Assembly: GCF_014698035.1 (NCBI RefSeq)
Contig: NZ_JACJSF010000024.1
Coordinates: forward strand, 1-64,000
DNA length: 64,000 bases
Reading direction: 5' to 3'
Source: Desmonostoc muscorum FACHB-395
Lineage (GTDB): Bacteria > Cyanobacteriota > Cyanobacteriia > Cyanobacteriales > Nostocaceae
Position numbers and translations under genes: made by a program. Below, in pieces: positions 25,239 through 34,000 of this stretch (its first letter is position 1; every line of letters starts with the position of its first letter). The notes beneath the pieces were generated by a model. That model did not search any database, was not told the DNA's origin, and saw only the letters and a program-made list of their open reading frames with translations.

Positions 25239-27443
25239 ATGAGCGATCGCCTTACGCCTTTACCCTCATCATTCTTATTCGGTGTTGCAACTGCTGACCA
25301 TCAGTGTGAAGCTTACGATTCCCAGTTTGAAGATATTCGAGATGTATGGGAACGTCGTCGCGGTATTACAGTCAGGGGTCGAGCCACTGACTTTTGGCAT
25401 CGCTACGCTGAAGATATCGCCTTAGCTCAGTCCCTTGGTTGCAAGTCTTTCCGGTTTTCGATCGCTTGGTCACGGGTAGAACCTGAACCCGGTAAGTTCA
25501 GTGAAGAAGCTTTTGAACATTATCGCCAAGTGATTGAAACTATCAGATCGCATGGTTTAGAACCAATTGTAACTCTGCATCACTTCACCCATCCCATCCA
25601 TGTAGAAGCACGGGGGGGATTGACTGGGCCAGAATTTCCAGCTATTTTCGCTAACTACGCCACAGAAGTCGCCAAGCGTTTGGGTCATTTGGCACGTTAT
25701 TGGATTAGCTTTAACGAACCTAGTCAATTAATTTACGGTTACATCAAACCTTGGTGGGAAAGAGCCTATTTTATGCCCCCAGGTTTGGAGCGCGGTGCAA
25801 CTATTGCCGATCAAATGACCGCCGTACAGAAACTCATGCGGAATTTGTTTGTCTCCCATACACGCGCCAGAAATATCCTCAAAGAGTACAACCCAGATGC
25901 TCAAGTGGGAGCAAACCCCATGTTATTGGGTCTACCTCTATGGTTGCAGAAATTGGTAGATCGCAATGTCACTAATCTGCGTCGTCCCGAAGATATGATT
26001 TCTCAGGGTAAACGTTTTACTGAGCGCAGTTTGTTGGAGAAAGGAAAAGTTGATGTTGTCATTGCTAATTTGACTATTACCGCCGAGCGACAACAGCAAG
26101 TAGCGTTTTCAGAAACTTATTATCAGGCGGGGCAATTTCTCTTAGTCAAAGCCAGCAGTCCCATTCAGCAACCAGAAAATCTGGCTCAGAAAACAGTAGC
26201 AGTTGTCAAAAGTTCGACGGCAGAATCTACCATAGAATACCTGTTACCCAGAGTTGAAGTCAAAGTAGTAGAAGATTACGCTGATGCCTTGCAAGCCTTG
26301 GATTATGAGCAAGTGAGTGCCATTCTTGCAGATGACACAATTCTCTTGGGTCTGATGAGACAACAGCCAGGGCAATATCGACTGGTAGGTAAAAATGGTG
26401 AAGGGCTGACAGTAGAGAACTATGGCGCAGCTGTAGTTAAAGGCGATCGCGCTCTCTTGAATATTGTAGATACAGTAGTGCGACAGTTTAAAGAATCTGG
26501 TGCTTGGGAAGCTAGCTATAGTCATTACTTCCCCAATCAACCCGTCCCACCTGTACCGAAAATCGGTAGACGTTCAACCCTAGCTGACATCACCACAGGC
26601 GGATCTTCTAGTCCAACTATCGGACAGCCTCAACCTGGTACACCACTGCGACGCATTCAAGACCGTGGTTATTTAGTTGTCGCAGTCAAAGAAAACGTGC
26701 CTGGTTTTAGCTACCGCGACCCCAAAACCGGAGAATTTAGCGGCTTAGAGATTGATTTAGCGCGTTTAATCGCCAAGCAAATCTTTGGCGATCCCAGTAA
26801 AGTGAAATTTGTCGTCGTTTCCACCCAACAACGCTTACCCGTACTGCGATCGCTTACCCGCATCTTTGACCCAATTTTCAAGATTTTCAGCGTACTTTCC
26901 ACATCATTGACAAGTAACTGGTGGCACTTAGGTATGGCTGGGAAATTACCCACATTCCTCTGTCCTCAAGAATGTGTAGGTCAACAAGATTTTGTTGGTT
27001 TTGACTATTACTGGGGGATTAGCAATCTCCGCCTCAACCGCATTCAACAATTAATGGATGCTGCTTTTGGACGTTTTGGTAATGCGCCAGTTTGGTCTGG
27101 TGTTCTCTACGATATGCTCAAATTCCACGCCCAGTTATTCCCCGATAAAGAGATTATGATTATTGAGAATGGCTGTGTAGAAGTAGCCGATAAAGTCGTC
27201 AAGCGTGAAGACTACATTCGCCAGCATCTCCAACAAGTGCAACGCGCCCGTCAAGACGGGATAAACGTCATCGGTTATGTCTCCTGGTGCATCACCTCCA
27301 ACCGTGAGTGGGGTCTGAAATTTGGCCCAGATAGCGATTTTGGGCTATATCACATTGACCTAGATACCGACCCAGAACTCAAACGCCAACTAACCCCAGC
27401 CGCTAACTTATACCGCGATATCATCAAACAAAACAGCGTCTAA
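25239..27443 (+). CDS. Family 1 glycoside hydrolase interrupted by a permuted periplasmic-binding-protein domain
   Basis: The start at 25239 has AGGAG 8 nt upstream; the frame open to 25113 is repeat-derived. Residues 1-264 are the GH1 N-terminal half, with LFGVATADHQ, SIAWSRVEPEPG, LHHFTHP and SFNEPSQ (acid/base Glu160). Residues about 539-734 are the C-terminal half, with FVGFDYYWG and IIENG (nucleophile Glu643). Without residues 265-538 the protein would be about 460 residues, the normal GH1 size. The insert starts in the middle of a type 2 (SBP_bac_3) binding-protein fold (GKVDVVIANLTITAERQQQV) and runs to its end. It then restarts with the N-terminal half (RGYLVVAVKENVPGFSYRDP through STQQRLPVL). 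It is thus a circularly permuted domain. Whether the enzyme still folds is unknown. Confidence 0.9.
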   Translation: MSDRLTPLPSSFLFGVATADHQCEAYDSQFEDIRDVWERRRGITVRGRATDFWHRYAEDIALAQSLGCKSFRFSIAWSRVEPEPGKFSEEAFEHYRQVIETIRSHGLEPIVTLHHFTHPIHVEARGGLTGPEFPAIFANYATEVAKRLGHLARYWISFNEPSQLIYGYIKPWWERAYFMPPGLERGATIADQMTAVQKLMRNLFVSHTRARNILKEYNPDAQVGANPMLLGLPLWLQKLVDRNVTNLRRPEDMISQGKRFTERSLLEKGKVDVVIANLTITAERQQQVAFSETYYQAGQFLLVKASSPIQQPENLAQKTVAVVKSSTAESTIEYLLPRVEVKVVEDYADALQALDYEQVSAILADDTILLGLMRQQPGQYRLVGKNGEGLTVENYGAAVVKGDRALLNIVDTVVRQFKESGAWEASYSHYFPNQPVPPVPKIGRRSTLADITTGGSSSPTIGQPQPGTPLRRIQDRGYLVVAVKENVPGFSYRDPKTGEFSGLEIDLARLIAKQIFGDPSKVKFVVVSTQQRLPVLRSLTRIFDPIFKIFSVLSTSLTSNWWHLGMAGKLPTFLCPQECVGQQDFVGFDYYWGISNLRLNRIQQLMDAAFGRFGNAPVWSGVLYDMLKFHAQLFPDKEIMIIENGCVEVADKVVKREDYIRQHLQQVQRARQDGINVIGYVSWCITSNREWGLKFGPDSDFGLYHIDLDTDPELKRQLTPAANLYRDIIKQNSV
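26031..26852 (+). other. In-frame insert: circularly permuted SBP_bac_3 domain inside GH1
   Basis: The insert is 274 codons long. On the left it follows GH1 sequence KRFTERS; on the right it precedes LTRIFDPIFKIFSVL, which continues the GH1 barrel. Both joints encode Arg-Ser-Leu (CGC AGT TTG at left, CGA TCG CTT within a GCGATCGC HIP1 site at right). The insert begins and ends at the same point of the binding-protein fold, as expected from insertion of a circle or from a cut through a tandem array of such domains. The joint is estimated by eye to within a few codons. Confidence 0.8.
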
Positions 27444-27774
27444 GGGATTTCCAAGAAATAAATTATCCAAGAAGACGAACCACAGAGGCGCAGAGGGCAC
27501 AGAGAGATGAAGAAGAGAGAGGATTGCTGTATGAGATTTTTGAATGTTTTTTAATTTGGAAGTCTCTAATACCAATCCAAAATTCAAAATCCATATTTTA
27601 CAGGGTTTCTGAGAAATATCTGTTGGTGAATTTTGGAGGATTGCCACAAACCCTCCGCGTACCTACCCTGTGGATTCTGCTTGCAGTATGCGTAAACCCT
27701 CCGAGTTTAAAAAATCATGTATGTAGAGAGGCGAAGTTGTGCCTCTCTACATCCCACTCAACCCCTTAATATCC
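27444..27774. other. Intergenic with dispersed repeats and a hairpin
   Basis: The spacer holds copy 3 of the CGCAGAG 30-bp repeat (27478-27507) and a perfect hairpin (27723-27750) just before the SDR gene. No gene is supported. Confidence 0.6.
27723..27750. repeat. Perfect hairpin GTAGAGAGGC-N8-GCCTCTCTAC upstream of the SDR gene
   Basis: Ten-bp perfect arms and an 8-nt loop end 24 bp before the SDR start codon. It could be a dispersed repeat, a transcriptional stop for upstream RNA, or a leader hairpin. No T-run follows, so I did not call it a terminator. Confidence 0.6.
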
Positions 27775-28587
27775 ATGTCCAAAACAGTTTTCATCACCGG
27801 AACATCCAGTGGAATTGGGAAATTCACCACCATATACTTCGCGCAACAAGGCTGGAACGTTGCAGCCACGATGCGAAACCCCAGCCAAGACCAGAATTTC
27901 CGTGAATTTCCTAACATTAAAGTATATTTTTTAGATGTTACAGATAATAACAGTATTCAAACTGCGATCGCTTCTGCTATCCAAGATTTTGGTCAAATTG
28001 ATGTTTTAGTAAATAACGCTGGTTATGGTGTAGATGGTGTATTTGAAGCCATGACTGATGAAATAATCGCCAAACAATTCAATACCAACGTCTTTGGGTT
28101 GATGCGAATCACACAAGCGATTATTCCCCATCTGCGTCAACAAGGCGGTGGCACTATTATTCAAATTGCCAGTATGGGAGGACGAATTACTTTCCCCTTG
28201 TATAGCATTTATCACAGTTCAAAATGGGCGGTAGAAGGGTTTAGTGAAGCTTTGCACTATGAATTAGAACCATTCAATATCAAAATTAAAATTGTTGAAC
28301 CAGGTGTGATTAAAACTGAATTTTATGAAAATAATCGAGTGATCGTGCGTGATGATTTGCCCATGTATCAACCATTAGTAGATACTGCACAAAGGGTATC
28401 CCAAGAAGCGGGAAGAAAAGGAGAGCCGCCAGAATTAGTTGCTCAGGCAATATTTAAAGCAGCCATTGATCGTAGTTATAAAATGCGCTATCCCGTTGGT
28501 CAACCTGCGCCCATTTTGCTCATGCTACGTAAATTGTTGCCCGATTCTTGGTTTTTCTCCATCATCAAACGTATTTATAAAGTATAA
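27775..28587 (+). CDS. Short-chain dehydrogenase/reductase (classical SDR)
   Basis: This 270-residue NAD(P)-dependent oxidoreductase begins with the cofactor motif TGTSSGIG (residues 8-15). It has the NNAGYG motif, catalytic Ser133, Tyr146 and Lys150 (YHSSK), and the following EPGVIKTEF segment. The frame is open from 27739, but the ATG at 27775 fits the family N-terminus (MSKTVFITG). It ends the plus-strand run that starts with the GMC oxidoreductase and could act on the same substrate, for example reducing a ketone made by the oxidase. That link is inferred from position only. Confidence 0.9.
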   Translation: MSKTVFITGTSSGIGKFTTIYFAQQGWNVAATMRNPSQDQNFREFPNIKVYFLDVTDNNSIQTAIASAIQDFGQIDVLVNNAGYGVDGVFEAMTDEIIAKQFNTNVFGLMRITQAIIPHLRQQGGGTIIQIASMGGRITFPLYSIYHSSKWAVEGFSEALHYELEPFNIKIKIVEPGVIKTEFYENNRVIVRDDLPMYQPLVDTAQRVSQEAGRKGEPPELVAQAIFKAAIDRSYKMRYPVGQPAPILLMLRKLLPDSWFFSIIKRIYKV

Positions 28588-28951
28588 ATATGCCTAGTTG
28601 AAAATTATCTGCTTACCTAAGATTTACCACAATATAATTGGTAAACCTGCAATGATAGAGGCAATACCTGTCCAAAGAGTGAACTGCTCAAGATTTCCTT
28701 CATCCAAAGCAAGACTCATTTGCTTAATTGCTGATAATAGTCCAGCTAATAGTAGTACAAAGAATGCAAAATATCTTAAAGCAATCATACTTTGCCCTAC
28801 TTGAATGTAAAAGTAAACATAATAGGTTTCTAACAGGATCTACCATGTTTTTCTGTTTCAGATTTAGCACTTTAGAAGCTAAATTATTAAACCAATTCCC
28901 AATTTTCAACGCCACCGTGTAATAAATTTGTATATTTGTAGTAGGGATGAG
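28588..28951. other. Spacer containing a small minus-strand frame
   Basis: The only plausible gene is the 54-codon minus-strand frame at 28624-28788. The other short frames in the stretch look random. Confidence 0.5.
28624..28788 (-). CDS. Small membrane protein, 54 residues, unknown function
   Basis: The minus-strand frame starts with ATG and reads MIALRYFAFFVLLLAGLLSA, a charged middle with LALDEGNLEQF, then a second hydrophobic segment (TGIASIIAGLPIIL) and a stop. The pattern is two membrane helices joined by a short acidic loop, more ordered than a random frame. The ribosome site is weak (TAGGG). It lies convergent to the SDR gene. I recognise no family. Confidence 0.45.
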   Translation of the reverse strand: MIALRYFAFFVLLLAGLLSAIKQMSLALDEGNLEQFTLWTGIASIIAGLPIILW

Positions 28952-29689
28952 ATGTTTTTTTACTGGAAGTTCCTAAACACAGCGATAATGATTGATTTTG
29001 AACCTTGGGATAGGTTATTGCGTCAGTATGTTGATCAACAGGGTCGTGTAGACTATATTGCTTGGAAAACAGAGCAACCTCAAGCGCTAGGAGATTGGTT
29101 GTCAAGTCAAAAAAATCTGGATTTTACATCTAATTACAGCACTCTTGAGCAATTGGCATTGTGGATCAACCTTTACAATGCGTTCACTATTTCGGCAATT
29201 TTGGAGATGTACCCACTTGAGTCAATTCGTCCGCGAATCTTAGGCATTCCCAACTGGCTGGCTTTTTTGTGGTTCTTTCAACGTCGTGATTATCATATAT
29301 TTGGCGAACATTATAGTCTAGCCCAAATAGAGAACTCTATTCTGCGGGAGAAATTACAGGAGCCGCGAATTCATTTTGCAATTGTCTGCGCTTCGGTTGG
29401 TTGCCCATTACTGCGTGCTGGAGCTTATTTTCCTGACCAAGTTACTCAGCAGTTAGATGAAGATACCCGTCGCTTTATTAATAATCCTGAAAAAGTCCGT
29501 TATGACTCAGATAGTAAAACGCTCTACTGTAGCAAAATCTTTAAATGGTATCGTCAAGACTTTCTCAAAGTTACATCCTCCATTCCAGAATATATCCGCT
29601 CTTACCTAGAAACAGATTTGCCTTTGCAAGCCTCAACGCCGATTTCCTACCTCTACTATGACTGGAGGTTGAATCAGCGAATATCTTGA
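28952..29689 (+). CDS. DUF547 domain protein
   Basis: This protein of about 245 residues is almost entirely a DUF547 domain. WINLYNAFTISAILEMYP, SLAQIENSILRE and RIHFAIVCASVGCPLLR are the hallmark segments, with conserved Asn, His and Cys. The function of the domain is unknown; the conserved polar residues suggest an enzyme. A start at 28952 has GGGATGAG upstream; a further ATG at 28988 would give a 233-residue form. No signal sequence is evident. The gene converges on the glycosyltransferase gene and overlaps it by 16 bp. Confidence 0.85.
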   Translation: MFFYWKFLNTAIMIDFEPWDRLLRQYVDQQGRVDYIAWKTEQPQALGDWLSSQKNLDFTSNYSTLEQLALWINLYNAFTISAILEMYPLESIRPRILGIPNWLAFLWFFQRRDYHIFGEHYSLAQIENSILREKLQEPRIHFAIVCASVGCPLLRAGAYFPDQVTQQLDEDTRRFINNPEKVRYDSDSKTLYCSKIFKWYRQDFLKVTSSIPEYIRSYLETDLPLQASTPISYLYYDWRLNQRIS

Positions 29690-30429
29690 TAAAATTGTTT
29701 GAGATAATTTGCATCAACGCCAATCCCCCACAAAAAACCGATATAAAGGTAAATTGCAGTTGCTTTGAAGCTACCCCATTTTGCGACGCGTCGATCTGAA
29801 GATTGCACAATCCGGTTTACCTGATAAATACGCCCTTTTTTAACCAATTTTAGGCATAAATCTCCATCCTCCATAATCGGCAATGCCTGATCAAATCCAT
29901 CGCAATCCCAAAAGTCAGCACTACGACAAAACATTACCTGATCTCCAAACAAAAGACGTAATCCTCGAAAAAACAGGTACGGTTTAAATAACAGTGGTGC
30001 GTAATAGGTTTTTAGATAATTATGTAGAGAGACACCCCAGCGAGTGGTTTGAGATCCACTCATCAGAGAAATAAACCCACCACAAGCAATGGTTGGCTCT
30101 GCTAAGGTTTGCTCTATTACAGTGATTAGGTCATCCGGCACCCAAGTGTCTGCATGAAGAAAGCAAAGAATATCTCCAGTTGCAGCCGATGCACCGTAAT
30201 TCATCTGAATAGAACGCCCACGCTGCTCAGATAAGATAACTTGTAGACATAGCGACTGATCGAATAACCCAAAGCATTGTTTTGCAACTGCCACTGTCTC
30301 ATCTTCGCTGCCACCATCTACCACTATCACTTCCTTTGCAGGGGGATTAAGTAAAGTCAGTTGGCGCAATGTACGCCTTAAGCTAACTGCTTCGTTTAAA
30401 GTCGGAATGACAATCGAAACTTGAGACAT
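29674..30429 (-). CDS. Family 2 glycosyltransferase, TIGR04283 type
   Basis: This 251-residue GT-A glycosyltransferase has SIVIPTLNEAVSLRRTL, EVIVVDGGSEDET and FLHADTWVP (the D-x-D-like metal site). The C-terminal GDQVMFCRSADFWDCDGFDQ and ALPIMEDGDLCLKL are characteristic of TIGR04283 (transferase 2, rSAM/selenodomain-associated). Some members are linked to arsenosugar synthesis, but no arsM or arsS homologue is in the window. A rhodanese gene is 62 bp upstream on the same strand. Its 3' end overlaps the DUF547 gene. Confidence 0.85.
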   Translation of the reverse strand: MSQVSIVIPTLNEAVSLRRTLRQLTLLNPPAKEVIVVDGGSEDETVAVAKQCFGLFDQSLCLQVILSEQRGRSIQMNYGASAATGDILCFLHADTWVPDDLITVIEQTLAEPTIACGGFISLMSGSQTTRWGVSLHNYLKTYYAPLLFKPYLFFRGLRLLFGDQVMFCRSADFWDCDGFDQALPIMEDGDLCLKLVKKGRIYQVNRIVQSSDRRVAKWGSFKATAIYLYIGFLWGIGVDANYLKQFYQDIR

Positions 30430-30491
30430 GCAGCAAGAGTAGTTTTATTAGGAATTTGATGCTAGGACAAACAAATGTATTTACTTAAAAT

Positions 30492-30953
30492 TTACCACTC
30501 CTGAGCATGGTTTGTAGCTTTTAGCAGTTTTCCCCATATTGCATTATAAGGATGTACAAGTTGTGTCTGATGCTCGTCTTTAAAAATAAGCCTTCCTTCA
30601 TTTGCCCACTGAAAAATCCCACCGCTTAAGTTATAAACGCACTTCATCCCGGCTTGATCAAGCTGTTGGGCTAATTTGGCGCTCCGGTAGCCAACAGAAC
30701 AGTAGATAACAATTAGTCTATCTTTTGAAACTGTTGAAAGTGCTGCTATGTCAGGTGTGAGATGATCTATACACACTGCTGTTTCGATATGGCTTACCCC
30801 ATATTCTGTTTGACTTCGTGCATCTAGCAGTAATGGCCGTGGCTTTGCAGAATTCAACAGTAATTGAGCTAATTGGTTGCAATTAATTTCCTTAACAGTA
30901 GGAAACTGAAATCTGATCAGAAGTTTAAGAAAGTTAAACGTGAGCGATCGCAC
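30492..30953 (-). CDS. Rhodanese-like sulfurtransferase
   Basis: This is a 153-residue single rhodanese domain. LLLDARSQTEYGVSHIETAV is the CH2A segment, and VIYCSVGYRSAKLAQQL carries the active-site loop with Cys85. LSGGIFQWANEG is the C-terminal signature. Such proteins transfer sulfane sulfur to cyanide, thiols or protein acceptors. The first 20 or so residues look like a hydrophobic or amphipathic N-terminus of uncertain role. It is probably co-transcribed with the TIGR04283 glycosyltransferase gene. Confidence 0.9.
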   Translation of the reverse strand: MRSLTFNFLKLLIRFQFPTVKEINCNQLAQLLLNSAKPRPLLLDARSQTEYGVSHIETAVCIDHLTPDIAALSTVSKDRLIVIYCSVGYRSAKLAQQLDQAGMKCVYNLSGGIFQWANEGRLIFKDEHQTQLVHPYNAIWGKLLKATNHAQEW

Positions 30954-31030
30954 TTGTAAAAATACCCTCCGCTAATGACTGCTCGTTCTTCCTCTGTTAA
31001 TTCCTGTTTTCGACCAAGTTAACTTTGAGT

Positions 31031-34000
31031 CTAAGCCAGAATCGGTAAGGTAATCACAAATTCTGTTCCAACGCCTGGAGTAGAATTCACATTCAAAGTT
31101 CCGCCATGTTTTTCTATAACAATGGATTGAGCGATCGCTAATCCTAATCCTGTTCCTTTACCAACACCTTTTGTAGTAAACAAGTGGTCAAATACTTTTT
31201 GTTTGACTGATTCACTCATGCCTTGACCATTATCAGCAATCTTCACCTCAATCTGTTTGTCTTTCAATAAGGTGGTAATTATAATCCGATTCGGATTGGC
31301 TTTAATCTCCCTAAAACTTCGGTCTGTATTTGATTCATCCAAGGCATCAATAGCATTCGCTATAATGTTCATAAATACCTGATTCAATTGACCAGGGAAA
31401 CATTCTACTTGAGGTAAATTATCAAAGTTTGTGATCACTTCAATAGCGGGACGTTGTTCATTTGCCTTCAAACGATGTTTGAGAATGAGAATGGTACTAT
31501 CAATGCCTTGGTGGATATGGAAAGGTACTTTGTAGTCTTGATCGGCACGAGAGAAAGTGCAGAGACTGGTACTGATATTTTTCAGCCTGTCACAGGCTAT
31601 CATCATTGAATCAATCATCTTGGGTAAATCTTCTAAACTATATTCCAAGTCGATTTTTTCGGCATGTTCAATAATTTCCTCTTTTGGATTTGGCAAACTT
31701 TCTTGATATAATTTCAGATGTTTAAAAATATCTACAAATACAGGTTTACTTTGTTCAAGGCTAGCAGAAATAAAACCAAGAGGATTATTCATTTCATGAG
31801 CTACCCCCGCTACGAGATTTCCCAACGCAGACATTTTTTCATTTTGTACTAATTGAAGTTGAGTTTCTTTAAGATATTGGAGTGTTTCTTCTAATTGGGT
31901 TGCTTGTTGGCGAGTTTCCAACAGGAGATCTGTTTGTTGGAGTGCAACTCCCATTTGTGCAGCAATTTGTTGAGCAAATTCAATCTCAGAAGGTTGCCAC
32001 TGATGTGGATGTTCGCATTGGTGAATACAGAGTAAGCCCCAAAGTTCATCATCTTGCATAATTGGTATAACCAATGATGCTCTAATATTAAATTGTTGCA
32101 AAATTGCCCGATGACAATCTAAAACTTCTGCGGTTTCAATATCTGATATTGCACAAAAGCGTCCCTGTTTGTACAGAGTTGCATAGTTCTTGCCAAAACA
32201 ATGGTCTTGAATTTTTACAGCTAAACCAGAAGGAAATTGCGGTAGGACATCTTCGGCAATAAATTCGCCATATTCATAATTTACTCCAAGATGAAATTGA
32301 TAAATTCCGACGCGCGAGACATTAAGAATTGAGCGAAGATTTTGAGTTACTGCACCAAAAATCGCATCTAAATCTAAAGACTCTCGAATTTGATTTACAA
32401 CATTAAATAAGGTTTTTTGCTGCTGGAGAGATTGTTGAATCTGTTGAGCTTTTTCTTGAGATTCTTGATAAAGACGAGCATTTTCTAGAGAAATGGCAGC
32501 TTGCACAGATAACATTTGGATAACTTTAATGCGATCGCTAGTAAATACCCCTGCCACTAGTTTATTTTCTAAATAGAGAATGCCTACTAAGTGTCCTTGA
32601 TTAATAATCGGCGTACAAAATACACTCTGGGGTTGAAATTCGAGCAGATATTCTCCAAGTAACCCGGCTATCTCTGTTTGGCAATTATCTATGACAATGG
32701 TTTGTTGAGTATTTTTGACATAATTGATAATCTTTCTAGGGATATCTTCACAAGTATCTACTGCTTGTGACTTGAGAATAGTTTGTATCGGAGTTAAAAA
32801 ACTGTTTTGGTGATTAATAAAAGTAATTGCCTTGACTTTTAAGTTTCCATTTTCAGAAAGAATTAAGGCAAATTTATGGGCACCAGAGTTTTCGAGAATA
32901 ATTTTCGTCAAGCTAGCAATAATTTCATCCAATTCAATGCTGCTAGAAATAGCTTGAGCCGCTTTCAGAATAGACATAAAGTCTAAGGCATCGGAAATAT
33001 TTGTGCTACTAATAATGGAAGTTTGACCGGATAAAGATATCGAACTGGGGGCAATACTAGCAATTGTTTCTAGGGAATTAAAGCTAAGTTGGTGTTGATG
33101 TAGGATGGGTTGAAGTAATTCAGGATAGCGTTTTTCTAAGTCATCGGTTTTAGCTTTTGCTCCCCATCGGGCGTAGCAGTAGTAAGCTTCTTGCATATAT
33201 GCTTGAGCCACTTTTTCTTTGCCCCAATCAAGGTAAAATTTAGCTGCTAGTTCGTTAGCCAGAGCTTCTTGCTGAATGTACTCATTTTTTTTGGCTCCAG
33301 CGATCGCGCGATCGTATAAGTCAATTGCCTCAAATCGTTGACCTAAGACCCAATGACGCTCTGCCTCTACTAAATCAAATTTATGCTGAAAATTCATCGG
33401 TGCAATTATTGCTCGAACTTTTAGGTGTTTTTGATTTTCGTCAACCTTCAAGAGCAATTTTGCTTGTTCAGAAGATTTAGCTTTAGAATAGACAGATAGA
33501 CGAGCCAATGAGTCGTAGTAATGGAAAACAGACACAGATAACATTCCTGCACCACCTTTAAGGTAACGCTCTCCTTTGTCTCCATTGCTAACTGCCGCTA
33601 GAGGATCATCAAACAAGTAGCTAATAATTAACTTAATTAGATAAAATTCATGGAGTGTAAACTCATCATTTTCCTTGAGTAGAGCAGGTAAGATTTTTCC
33701 TTCATCCCAGTATTTATCAATTAATAAATCTGAATAATGGCTATATTCAGTTATAAATTCAATTGTCCTTTTAAGAATACTAAATCGCATCAAAAAAGAT
33801 TCACCAGTTGCAAAGCTAGACTCGAAAATTTTGATTTGTTCTAGTAAACTTTTTAAATCTTCTACACTCATTAAATAGGTATAAAAAAGTCGGAAAAAAG
33901 TTGAGACGATCATGTGTACAGAATCTCCAACTTCTAATCCTAAAGTATAAGATTCTTTTAATAAATTGATGGTATCTCGGACAGGTAGCTTGTTGAATTG

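Noticed and set aside
26031..26852. GH1 insert as a simple assembly chimera
   Set aside because: The reading frame is intact across both joints, and the insert is an exact permuted domain length. It remains possible and should be checked with reads.
27723..27750. Rho-independent terminator before the SDR gene
   Set aside because: The stem is perfect, but no T-run follows on either strand; it fits a dispersed palindromic repeat better.
29674..30429. Arsenosugar pathway assignment from the TIGR04283 glycosyltransferase
   Set aside because: No arsM, arsS or other arsenic gene is in the window, so the pathway claim is not supported.
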